From Clostridia bacterium (GTDB lineage: Bacteria > Bacillota > Clostridia > Christensenellales > Aristaeellaceae), in assembly GCA_017519405.1 (NCBI GenBank), contig JAFWSH010000005.1, positions 124,001 through 188,000 on the forward strand: DNA of 64,000 bases. The letters are read 5' to 3'. This document shows positions 48,749 through 56,845 of this stretch, one piece after another. How positions within the stretch are numbered: the stretch's first letter is position 1; each line of letters starts with the position of its first letter. The notes beneath the pieces are model-generated. The model was not told the origin of the DNA and searched no databases. It was given only the letters and a program-made list of their open reading frames with translations. A program made the translations under genes and the position numbers.

Positions 48749-51700
48749 TCACCGGCGGATGAAGACATCCATCTCCCTCACCCGGCCGTCCCGGACCGCC
48801 CGGGCCGTGGTCTCCGGCAGGGTATCCCCCGCCACCCGCTCCCCGTCCAGGCTGTAGGCCTCAATGGCATAGCCGCCGGGGATCAGGCTCTCCCGGCCCG
48901 GGATGTGGAAGCGCACCAGGGTCTGCCCCAGGAAGACGGCCTCCACCACCCCCTCCGCCGGAATCAGCCGGGCGGGGATCATGGGGGTCAGCCGCAGGGT
49001 CAGCCTGCCCGCCTCCACGGAGAAGGGCGAAAAACCGAACATCATCTCCTGCCACATGGACAGGAACTCCGCCGTGCTGCCGGAGAGCCGGGCCACAAAG
49101 CCCCGCCCGTGGATGGCCGGCGTGGGGTTGGCGCCCGAGGCGATGAAGGACACGTTCTCATAGGTGGAGCGCCCGTACACCGCCGGGTCCATGAAGGGCA
49201 CCAGGGCCGTGTCCAGGGCCTCCTCATACGCCCCGTACAGCCCGGAGCGCAGCAACTCCAGCAGATACTTGTACTCCATGTGCAGCCAGATGGACTCGTT
49301 CTCCAGCCAGCCGGGGGTGAAGGCCTTGCAGCGCCCCGCCTCAAAGGTCAGCCCCGCCAGGCTTTCGTTCACCTTGTACATCCGCAGCTTTTCGTCGTAG
49401 AGCCCGCTTTCTTTCACCTTCTGCACCATGGCTTGTTTTTCCCCGGCAGGGGCGTCCAGCTTCAGCCAGCGCACGGGGCCCTCCAGGAAGGCGGGGGTGG
49501 GCCGGCCGGTGTCGGCGGGGTCCTCCGCCGTCTCGGGGGAGAAGATCAGGTAGGCGGGGCAGATGCCCTTCCCCAGGGCCACCGCCCGGGCCAGGCCCTC
49601 CGTCATGTCCGCCTCCATGGACCGCAGGATGGCCGCCGCCGCCCGGCAGCTCAGGCGCTCCTGCGCCCCGTCCACGCCGTCCGCCGTCCGCGCCCGGTAG
49701 TCCTCCAGCGCCGCCATGCGCGCCGTCCAGTCCGGCCGCCCGTCCATGGCCCGCAGCAGCGCCGCCATCTCCCGGTAGAGCCGGATTTCCCCGTCCTTCT
49801 CCTCCAGGGCCGCGGCGGTCCAGCCGATGAGCCGCTTCAGCTCGCAGGCGTCCGCCACCGAGGAGCCGAAGATCCCCGGCAGGCCGTTGAGGGCGTCGTA
49901 CCAGCCCGGCTTGCCTGCCTCCATCTCGATGCCGATCCCCGCCCGATCCCGGGCCGCATACTTCACCGCGCACAGCAGCACCATCTTCGCCATGAGGCTG
50001 CTCGCCGCCCGGTTCCCCTGCCCGTGGGCCTCCCGCATCCAGCGGTGGGGGGTCTCCCGCTCCCGGAGGAAGCGCACCTGGCGCAGGCCGTTCTCCGTCC
50101 GCTCCGCCCGCTGCCCCCGGGGCAGCACCGCCGCCCGAATCTCATACCAGGGGTAGTCCTCCGCCCCGAAGAGCAGCCGGTCCTTCTCCTCCGGCCACAC
50201 CGCCAGGAAGCTCTCGATCAGGTCCAGGCTGTAGGTCCAGTGGTCCGTCCAGTAGCCCTCCTTGAAGCTGGCGTTGGGCTCCCCCTCCGCCCGGGCCAGG
50301 ACCTTCTCCACAAAGGCCGGGGCGTCCAGACCACGCAGGGCCCAGCCCTCCGCCGCCATGGCCAGCTGCCCCGGGGTGAAGCTCCCCGAAAGCAGCTCCC
50401 GGGCCGCCTCCCGGTCTTTCTTTTCCACATAGTCCAGCAGCTCCGCCGGTTCCTTTGTGTGGAAAGTCATCCGGTCGATCACCAGGGGGTTGTAGCCGTC
50501 GGACTGCACCAGGCTGAAGAACAGCCGGATGCCGCTGTCCCCCACCCAGGGGTGGAAGCGCACGTCGCAGCGCCGGTTCTGGGCCACGTCCCGGAAGTTG
50601 CCGTTCCCCTGGCTGAAGTGCTCCGGGGACATGACGAAATAGTTGTACTCCCGCTCCATGTCCCCGTGCTTGCGGGAGTAGCAGTAGAAGATGTTCTGCC
50701 TGTCCCCGTCGGCAAAGCGGATGGGCTCGCCGCCCCGGAGGAGGTTGTCCAGGTAGCTCTGGCGGCTGTAGGCGTCGAAGACCGGGTCGGCGGTCTTTCC
50801 GGCGATGACGGCGGTGAGGCGCTCCGCCAGGGCGTCCGCCTCCGCCCGCTTGGCCGCGAACCAGGCGCCGTCCAGGGGGAAGCGGCGCACCAGGCCCTCC
50901 ACAAAGCGCTCCCGGCTCTCCGCCCCGCCGTAGAGCTCGTTGACGGTGAGGCTCTCCCCGGTGCCCAGCACCGCCCGGCGCCGGAAGAAGGCGCAGGGGA
51001 AGAGGTTGGACACCGCCTGCCGCTCCAACAACGCGTCAAAGTCCTCCCCCAGGAAGCCCAGGGGCCGCCCCAGGGCGGTGTCATAGCCGAAGACCGCCTC
51101 CGGGTCCACCGTCACCGGCAGCCGCTCCCCGGCCTCCGTCAGGCCCAGGGCAAAGTGGCAGGCCCGGATCTCGTGGATGGTGGCCGAGTCCTCCATGCTG
51201 TAGCGCACCCGGTAGATGGCCCAGCGCTTTTCCGCCTCGTCCGGCACCGCGTCCTCCGCCTGCATCCAGGCCTTGCAGAGCTGGGTCATGTTCTTCAGGA
51301 AATCCTGGTTCACGCCGGCGGGCACCAGGGCCGGCATGCCGTCCAGCAGGTCCACCTCTGCCGGGGCGCCCAGGTTGGTGAGGGTGACCCGCCGGGCCAG
51401 GGCGCCCACCTGGCAGCCGGGGAGGACAAAGTAGTCCACCGCCACCCGGGTCTCCCCGTTCTCCCAGCACAGGGAGAGCCCGTTGGGGCGGATGGCCATG
51501 TCCCCGCTGCCGTCGGCGAAGGCCTCCACAAAGGACCACGTCCCTTGCTTCCCGTCCGCCCCCGTCTCCCGGCGCTTCACAAAGCTGCGGAAGCCCGTCC
51601 GCTCCACGGTCTGATACGCCACATGGGCCGGGGAGAACTCCATGATGGCGTGGTCCTTGTCCGAGGTGCCGAAGCTGCACACCCCCTGGCCCCGGTTGGC

Positions 51701-51808
51701 GTAGTAGCACCACACCGGGATGCCCCACTCCCCGGCGATCCCCGGGAGGAAGCTGGCGAAGGCGGGCTTCCTTGCGTATTGCTTCATGACAAAGGTGTCG
51801 TTGCTCAT
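48749..51808 (-). CDS. large GH94-clan glycoside phosphorylase, 1019 aa
   Basis: Cytosolic protein of 1019 aa, no signal peptide. The start overlaps the upstream phosphorylase stop as ATGA. An N-terminal beta-sandwich (FLPGIAGEWGIPVWCYYANRGQG, FGTSDKDHAIMEF) precedes an alpha6/alpha6 barrel with QGNGNFRDVAQNRR near residue 390, YWTDHWTYSLDLIESFL near residue 525, and PGWYDALNGLPGIFGSS near residue 645. Length and motifs fit the phosphorylases of GH94 and related families (1,2-beta-oligoglucan or 1,3-beta-oligoglucan phosphorylases) rather than cellobiose phosphorylase. It would split a beta-glucan chain with phosphate to glucose-1-phosphate. The linkage is not determined. Confidence 0.8.
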   Translation of the reverse strand: MSNDTFVMKQYARKPAFASFLPGIAGEWGIPVWCYYANRGQGVCSFGTSDKDHAIMEFSPAHVAYQTVERTGFRSFVKRRETGADGKQGTWSFVEAFADGSGDMAIRPNGLSLCWENGETRVAVDYFVLPGCQVGALARRVTLTNLGAPAEVDLLDGMPALVPAGVNQDFLKNMTQLCKAWMQAEDAVPDEAEKRWAIYRVRYSMEDSATIHEIRACHFALGLTEAGERLPVTVDPEAVFGYDTALGRPLGFLGEDFDALLERQAVSNLFPCAFFRRRAVLGTGESLTVNELYGGAESRERFVEGLVRRFPLDGAWFAAKRAEADALAERLTAVIAGKTADPVFDAYSRQSYLDNLLRGGEPIRFADGDRQNIFYCYSRKHGDMEREYNYFVMSPEHFSQGNGNFRDVAQNRRCDVRFHPWVGDSGIRLFFSLVQSDGYNPLVIDRMTFHTKEPAELLDYVEKKDREAARELLSGSFTPGQLAMAAEGWALRGLDAPAFVEKVLARAEGEPNASFKEGYWTDHWTYSLDLIESFLAVWPEEKDRLLFGAEDYPWYEIRAAVLPRGQRAERTENGLRQVRFLRERETPHRWMREAHGQGNRAASSLMAKMVLLCAVKYAARDRAGIGIEMEAGKPGWYDALNGLPGIFGSSVADACELKRLIGWTAAALEEKDGEIRLYREMAALLRAMDGRPDWTARMAALEDYRARTADGVDGAQERLSCRAAAAILRSMEADMTEGLARAVALGKGICPAYLIFSPETAEDPADTGRPTPAFLEGPVRWLKLDAPAGEKQAMVQKVKESGLYDEKLRMYKVNESLAGLTFEAGRCKAFTPGWLENESIWLHMEYKYLLELLRSGLYGAYEEALDTALVPFMDPAVYGRSTYENVSFIASGANPTPAIHGRGFVARLSGSTAEFLSMWQEMMFGFSPFSVEAGRLTLRLTPMIPARLIPAEGVVEAVFLGQTLVRFHIPGRESLIPGGYAIEAYSLDGERVAGDTLPETTARAVRDGRVREMDVFIRR

Positions 51809-54423
51809 GTCTGCGCATCCCCTTCCAGATCAACATAAACTGTGGCGTCCCGGGCCTGGAGAATCGCCTGCCGGGGGATCAGATCCCCCCAGGCCTTCCC
51901 GTCCAGCACGGCCTGTTTCACCTTCCACCCGCCTGCGGACGGGCCGGTTTTGCGGTAGACCACCCGCAGGGGTTTCCCGGCGAAGAAGCAGCGGATCTCC
52001 GTCTTCCCCTCGCCGTCAAACAGCTCCTCCGCCAGATGGGGCGCCAGCCGGAGGTCGCCCCCCCGGCCCCGGACGCCCCAGGTCCGGGTGATGAGGCACA
52101 GCATCAGCCAGCTGCCCGCCCCGGTGAGGTAGGGGTACATGCCCCGGCCCCGGGGGTCGAAGTACTCGGGGATGCCCGGGTAGAGGCGGCTGATCCCCGT
52201 GTCCATGCTCTGGCGGATCGGGCGGGAGAGCGCCTTCCAGGCCGCCCCGTCATAGCCCTGGCCGTACAGGGCGTAGGCGTACATCACCGCCATGTGGCAG
52301 AACACCGCCCCGTTCTCTTTGTGGCCGTAGGCGAAGCCGAACTGCCGCCCCAGGGGCGGGATGTCCGCCCCGAAATCCGTGTTCAGGCAGTAGCCGCCCC
52401 GTTTTTCATCATAAAGCAGGGCGTCCGCCGCGCGGATGATCTCCTCCGCGTCCCGCCCGGCGGCCGTGTCCGACATGAGGGCGAAGACCTGGCCGGTGAG
52501 CATCATCCGCCCCCGGGCCACGGCCTCCCCGTTGTTGTCGTAGTAGCTGTTCAGCCAGCGGTGGCCGGCGCCGTCCTCCACAAACTCGTGCTCGATGAGG
52601 TGGTCCTGGAGCCAGCAGGCCATGCGCTGCAGGATGGCCGCCGTCTCCGCCATGCCCACCGCCACGGTGGCCGTCTCCGTCTCGCACACCGCCTCGTAGG
52701 CCCGCCGGGCCGCGTTGCGCCGCTCCGGGGAGACCCAGGCGGTGGAGTCCGTCTCCAGCAGTGCCGCCAGGGCTGCACTCACCGGCAGGGTCCGGGTGCC
52801 CTGCTCCGCCAGCGCGCCGCACAGGTCGGCCAGGGCGTGCAGGTTCCCGGCGTAGGCCGCGGTGAAGGCCACGCTCTCCCCCTTCTCCGCCGCCATGTCC
52901 AGGGCGTCGTTCCAGTCCGCCCCCCGCAGCCGGATGCAACCGTGGGCCCCGGCGTCGTAGAAGGCCGTCAAGTTCTGGACCAGCAGGTGCTCCAGCACGG
53001 TGCTCTCCGGGGGCGCGGCGCCCTCCTGCCCGGCCTCCGCCAGCACCTCCCCCCGGCACTTCCGCCGGTCGATGAACCAGGGCTGCCGCTCCAGGAGCAG
53101 GGAGAGGTCCCCGCTCTGCCTCACGTACTCCTGCAGCGTCACCAGGGGCCAGTAGCCGTGGTCCATCCACACCCGGACGATGTTGTTCCGGTCGGCCACG
53201 AACTCCCCGGGCCGGCTGCCGATGATGGTGGCGTTGGTGCCGTCCCGGCGCACCCCGGCGAAGTAGCGGACCAGGTCCTCCCGCACCGGGGCCGGGTCCC
53301 GGAGCAGCAGGGCCAGGGAGTCCTGCCACAGGTCCCGCCAGCCCCGGCCGCCCCGGCCGTAGTCGTGGTGGGGCAGGAAGCTGCAGCCGCAGATCCGCCG
53401 CAGCTCCGGCTGGATGGCCGCCCAGGCGAGCCACCCGTCCAGGGCCGTGTCCCCGGTGGAGAAGGCCGCCGCCCCCACCTGCTGCCAGTGGTCCTTTGTG
53501 CGGGCCAGGGCCGCGTCAAAGGCCCCGGGGGTCAGGTAGTCCTCCCCGGCGTCGTCGATGCCCAGGGCGATGTACCAGCGTTTCTCCTCCCCCGGCTGCA
53601 GGGTGACTGTGCCGAAGCGCAGCACCGCCGCCATCTCATAGCCCTCGGCCTGGTCCCCCGGCCGGAGCCAGCGCGCCTCGTCCCCGCGCAGCAGGGCCTC
53701 CGGCCAGTCCCAGCCCAGGGCGCCCACCCAGTCCTGCACCGGGCCCAGCATCCGCTCCGGTTTTTCTCCGCCATTCCCTTGCGCCGCTATGGTGTAAGTG
53801 TGGGTTCCCGGCCGGTGGCCCCGCTCGTCGAAGGTCATGGTGGGGTGCAGGGACACCCCCCGCTCCGTCACGGTGAGCCGGTTCAGCAGGCTGGTGACGT
53901 GCCGGTGGTCCCGGATGTTGTCGGCGCTGCGGCCATAGAGGGGGAAGGCGGCGGCGGGGGTGAAGGTCAGGGGCGCGTCCCCGGTGTTTGCCACGGCCAC
54001 CCGCATCAGCTCCACCGTCCGCGCGTCCGCGGGCACGAAGGACAGCACCCGGGCCGTCACGCCCAGGCGGGTGTTCTCCCGCACCGTCTCCTGCCACAGC
54101 AGGCCCCCGTACACCGCCGCGGTCTCCTCCCCGCTCCCCCGGCGCTGCTGCTGGGCCGCGGAGTTCCCCGCCGCGCTCCACAGCTCGCCCCCCGGCAGGC
54201 TCAGGAAGAAGTTCCGCCCCGCCCGGCTCTCCTGCAGGGTCTCCACGCTGGCCGGGGGCAGCAGCCAGCTGTTCTGGCCGGTCTTGGCGTCCCCCGCCAG
54301 CCGAGGGGTGATGCTGCTCATCATCCCGGCGGCGTTCACCAGGGGGAACACCATCTCCGGCGCCCGGTCGGCGTCCTCCAGCACAAAATCTCCCCGGGCG
54401 TTCAGGTATCTCAGGGAAGGCAT
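51805..54423 (-). CDS. GH94 family glycoside phosphorylase, 872 aa
   Basis: Protein of 872 aa from the ATG at 54423 (MPSLRYLNARGDFVLED) after GGAGGAAAAAGC; the open frame further upstream overlaps the promoter. The N-terminal beta-sandwich recognises substrate (TPRLAGDAKTGQNSWLLPP, LGVTARVLSFVPADA). The barrel has HDYGRGGRGWRDLWQDSL near residue 390 and GADWNDALDMAAEKGESV near residue 525, where GH94 enzymes carry the catalytic Asp, and HRWLNSYYDNNGE near 650. It resembles cellobiose/cellodextrin phosphorylase relatives. Intracellular, first gene of the phosphorylase-LRR operon. No sugar transporter is adjacent. Confidence 0.85.
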   Translation of the reverse strand: MPSLRYLNARGDFVLEDADRAPEMVFPLVNAAGMMSSITPRLAGDAKTGQNSWLLPPASVETLQESRAGRNFFLSLPGGELWSAAGNSAAQQQRRGSGEETAAVYGGLLWQETVRENTRLGVTARVLSFVPADARTVELMRVAVANTGDAPLTFTPAAAFPLYGRSADNIRDHRHVTSLLNRLTVTERGVSLHPTMTFDERGHRPGTHTYTIAAQGNGGEKPERMLGPVQDWVGALGWDWPEALLRGDEARWLRPGDQAEGYEMAAVLRFGTVTLQPGEEKRWYIALGIDDAGEDYLTPGAFDAALARTKDHWQQVGAAAFSTGDTALDGWLAWAAIQPELRRICGCSFLPHHDYGRGGRGWRDLWQDSLALLLRDPAPVREDLVRYFAGVRRDGTNATIIGSRPGEFVADRNNIVRVWMDHGYWPLVTLQEYVRQSGDLSLLLERQPWFIDRRKCRGEVLAEAGQEGAAPPESTVLEHLLVQNLTAFYDAGAHGCIRLRGADWNDALDMAAEKGESVAFTAAYAGNLHALADLCGALAEQGTRTLPVSAALAALLETDSTAWVSPERRNAARRAYEAVCETETATVAVGMAETAAILQRMACWLQDHLIEHEFVEDGAGHRWLNSYYDNNGEAVARGRMMLTGQVFALMSDTAAGRDAEEIIRAADALLYDEKRGGYCLNTDFGADIPPLGRQFGFAYGHKENGAVFCHMAVMYAYALYGQGYDGAAWKALSRPIRQSMDTGISRLYPGIPEYFDPRGRGMYPYLTGAGSWLMLCLITRTWGVRGRGGDLRLAPHLAEELFDGEGKTEIRCFFAGKPLRVVYRKTGPSAGGWKVKQAVLDGKAWGDLIPRQAILQARDATVYVDLEGDAQT

Positions 54424-54478
54424 GCTTTTTCCTCCTCTCCGTGTCACGGGAGCATAAAAACGATCATGATTCTCCTGC

Positions 54479-54525
54479 ATTCTACCATTGTTCACCCGGG
54501 ATTTCAACCGATTTCGGCTGATTTC
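54479..54525 (-). promoter_or_regulatory. promoter of the phosphorylase operon with three phased GAAATC repeats
   Basis: On the minus strand TTGAAA (54502-54507), 17-bp spacer, TAGAAT (54479-54484). GATTTC (GAAATC on the minus strand) occurs at 54500, 54510 and 54520, exactly 10 bp apart, overlapping and extending upstream of the -35 box. This spacing suggests a regulator on one DNA face. Confidence 0.6.
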
Positions 54526-54594
54526 GGCCCCATTGGGCGCCCGGGCTGCACAGATTCAATTGCAGGAATCCGGCGATGCCTGAAGAAATATATC

Positions 54595-54610
54595 CCGGGC
54601 TTCGGCCCGG
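54595..54610. other. UUCG-loop hairpin
   Basis: CCGGGC-TTCG-GCCCGG, a perfect 6-bp stem with a stable tetraloop and no T run. It lies in the 364-bp gap 54424-54787 between divergent genes, which otherwise holds only the promoter described above. Confidence 0.45.
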
Positions 54611-54787
54611 CAAATCGGGATTGGCAGAGAACATCGCGAAAGATCCCGTGATCCGGCGGGATTCCGCGTTTTTCAGGGCATGGGATGATTCCGATCGAAG
54701 CAGGCCGCATCGCAAAGGCAGTCTGTGACGGACAAAGCCCTCCAGAGGCAAGCCTCACGAACCAGATCATGAAAACGGGAGAGAAAA

Positions 54788-56146
54788 GTGGCACGGATCA
54801 AGGATATGACGTCGGGAAATCCCGTGAAGCTGATATTGTTTTTTGCATTGCCGGTCTTGGCGGGGAATATGCTGCAGCAGCTTTACAGCCTGGTCGATTC
54901 CCTGATCATCGGACAGCTGCTGGGCGTCAGGTCGCTGACGGCGGTTTCGGCGTCCGGATGGCTGGATTGGGCCGTGCTGTCGGTTCCCATGGGGCTGGCG
55001 CAGGGATACTCCATTCACGCGTCCCAGTGCTACGGCGGAAAGCAGTACGCGGAGCTGAAAAGAACCGTTGCGCAAAGCTATCTGATCTCCGCGGCGGCGA
55101 CGGTCGCGCTGGAGGTGACCAGCCAAATGCTGCTCCGCCCAGTGCTGACATGGATGAACTCGCCGGCAGATACCATCGACCTGACAGAAAACTATCTGCG
55201 GATCATTTATGCGGGCCTGCCGGTGGTGATGTGCCTGAATGTGTTCAGCGGCTATCTGCACGCGCTGGGAAACAGCAGGACGCCGCTGCTGGCTCTGGCC
55301 TGCTCCACGGCGGTCAACATTGCTCTGGACTGGTGGTTTGTCGGCTCGCTGGGTCTTGGCACCAACGGCGGCGCGTACGCGACCGTGATCGCACAGGTTG
55401 TTTCCGCCTCGATTTGCCTGGCCGCGGTGCTAAAAATCCAGGTGCTTCGCCCGCAGCGGTCGGATTATCGTCCGGATCGGCGTGTGATCCGCAAGCTGAC
55501 GAGGCTGGGATTCCCGATCGCCTTCCAGCACCTGATCATTTCGCTGGGCGGACTCGTGCTGCAGGGTGTGGTCAACGCATTCGGTTTTGTCTTTATGGCC
55601 GGATACAACGCAGCTTCCAGGCTGCAGGGACTGGTTGAAATCGCGGGTTCTTCCCTGGGGAACGCGGCGGGAACCTTCACCGGACAGAATTTCGGCGCCG
55701 GGAGAATGGACCGTATCAAGCTGGGCCTGCGGCGCTCAGCACAGATCGCTTTTCTGCTTGCGCTTGTTGTGGGAGGACTGATGATCCTGCTGGGGAAGCC
55801 CATTCTCTCGCTGTTCATCCGGGATGAAGCGGCACTGGCTGAACAGGTGCTGGCCATCGGATACGACTTTCTGCGGGTGATGGCAGACGGGCTGCCCATG
55901 CTGTACCTCCTTTTCATATATCGAACCACCCTGCAGGGCCTGGGTGATACCATGATGCCCATGGTTTCCGGTTTTCTGGAACTGGTGCTCCGCATCGGAG
56001 CGGCTCTGCTGCTGCCTGCGCTGCTGGGATACTTGGGTGTTTATCTGGCGGAGATTGCAGCATGGGTCGGTGCAGGCGTCTTTCTGATCATAGCCTGCTA
56101 TCACAGGCTGCATACACTGATCAATGCCACGGAAAAGAAGATATGA
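54788..56146 (+). CDS. MATE family efflux transporter
   Basis: Protein of 452 aa with GTG start after GGGAGAGAAAA. It shows the twelve-helix MATE layout, with family blocks GNPVKLILFFALPVLAGNMLQQLYSLVDS at the start and GVRSLTAVSASG near residue 45. The second half repeats the first with RLGFPIAFQHLIISLGGLVLQGVVN near residue 238 and NAAGTFTGQNFGAGRMDR near residue 295. Such pumps use Na+ or H+ gradients to export drugs or metabolites. The substrate is unknown. Moderately lower GC than the glycoside phosphorylases to its left. Confidence 0.93.
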   Translation: MARIKDMTSGNPVKLILFFALPVLAGNMLQQLYSLVDSLIIGQLLGVRSLTAVSASGWLDWAVLSVPMGLAQGYSIHASQCYGGKQYAELKRTVAQSYLISAAATVALEVTSQMLLRPVLTWMNSPADTIDLTENYLRIIYAGLPVVMCLNVFSGYLHALGNSRTPLLALACSTAVNIALDWWFVGSLGLGTNGGAYATVIAQVVSASICLAAVLKIQVLRPQRSDYRPDRRVIRKLTRLGFPIAFQHLIISLGGLVLQGVVNAFGFVFMAGYNAASRLQGLVEIAGSSLGNAAGTFTGQNFGAGRMDRIKLGLRRSAQIAFLLALVVGGLMILLGKPILSLFIRDEAALAEQVLAIGYDFLRVMADGLPMLYLLFIYRTTLQGLGDTMMPMVSGFLELVLRIGAALLLPALLGYLGVYLAEIAAWVGAGVFLIIACYHRLHTLINATEKKI

Positions 56147-56291
56147 CGCGACATTGCAGAATCATCGAGCATGGCAAATTCCAGTTTACCCTTCTCCCTG
56201 GCGGGACGCTGAACCCGGCCGGGGAGTTTTTCCTTGCCGTCCCCCGCCGCGCCGGCCTGTCCGGCCTTGCGGCACAAAAAGACGATCTTTG

Positions 56292-56320
56292 TTGCGCCCC
56301 GGCCCGGGGTATGGTAGAAT
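56292..56320 (+). promoter_or_regulatory. promoter of luxS
   Basis: TTGCGC (56292-56297), 17-bp spacer, TAGAAT (56315-56320), 31 bp before luxS. The 205-bp gap after the MATE gene holds no convincing gene. Confidence 0.6.
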
Positions 56321-56351
56321 AGGCACGAAACTGATCCCGGGAGGGCTTTCC

Positions 56352-56819
56352 ATGCTGAAGAAAATCGCGTCCTTCACCATCGACCACGACCTGCTGAAGC
56401 CCGGCCTCTACGTCTCCCGGGTGGACGGGGACTGCGTCACCTACGACCTGCGCCTCAAAACCCCCAACGCCGGGGACTACCTGGGCCAGGGCGCCCTGCA
56501 TACCCTGGAGCACCTCATCGCCACTTATGTGCGCTCCTCCCCCCGCTCGGAGGAGGTGGTGTACTTCGGCCCCATGGGCTGCCGCACCGGCTTCTACCTC
56601 ATCCTCCGGGACAGCGTGAGCCGGGAGGACGCCCTGGGGCTGTGCCGGGAGGCCTTCGCCTTCGCGGCGGATTTCACCGGCAGCATCCCCGGCGCCCGGC
56701 GGGTGGAGTGCGGCAACTACCGCGGCCACGACCTCCCCGGGGCGAAGCGGGAGGCAGCCGCCTATGTCCGGGTGCTCTCGGCCTGCGGCCCCGACACCTT
56801 CACCTATCCCCGGGCATGA
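56352..56819 (+). CDS. luxS: S-ribosylhomocysteine lyase LuxS
   Basis: Protein of 155 aa from the ATG at 56352 after GGGAGGG. The metal site is HTLEH (His 50, Glu 53, His 54) with Cys 120 in RRVECGNYRGHDL. The catalytic Cys 77 lies in MGCRTGFYLI. It converts S-ribosylhomocysteine to homocysteine and DPD, the autoinducer-2 precursor, completing the activated methyl cycle. No pfs (mtnN) gene is adjacent. Its stop lies next to or inside the start region of the ABC permease gene. Confidence 0.96.
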   Translation: MLKKIASFTIDHDLLKPGLYVSRVDGDCVTYDLRLKTPNAGDYLGQGALHTLEHLIATYVRSSPRSEEVVYFGPMGCRTGFYLILRDSVSREDALGLCREAFAFAADFTGSIPGARRVECGNYRGHDLPGAKREAAAYVRVLSACGPDTFTYPRA

Positions 56820-56845
56820 CGCCCCGTCCAAGGGAGGGGAAACTC

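Noticed and set aside
47699-51838. A 1379-codon open frame on the plus strand
   Set aside because: Antisense to the LRR and phosphorylase genes, with low-complexity composition (HRHQ, GLRQG, PAQ) and no ribosome site or domain.
52036-54651. An 871-codon plus-strand open frame opposite the 872-aa phosphorylase
   Set aside because: Same antisense artefact of GC-rich third codon positions; the minus-strand protein has clear GH94 motifs.
56143-56322. Small 59-codon frame after the MATE gene (MTRHCRIIEHGKFQ...)
   Set aside because: It overlaps the MATE stop as ATGA but has no ribosome site of its own, no recognisable protein pattern, and runs through the luxS promoter.
56147-56351. A SAM- or SAH-responsive riboswitch before luxS
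   Set aside because: No conserved riboswitch core could be recognised; the promoter lies only 31 bp before the start, leaving no room.
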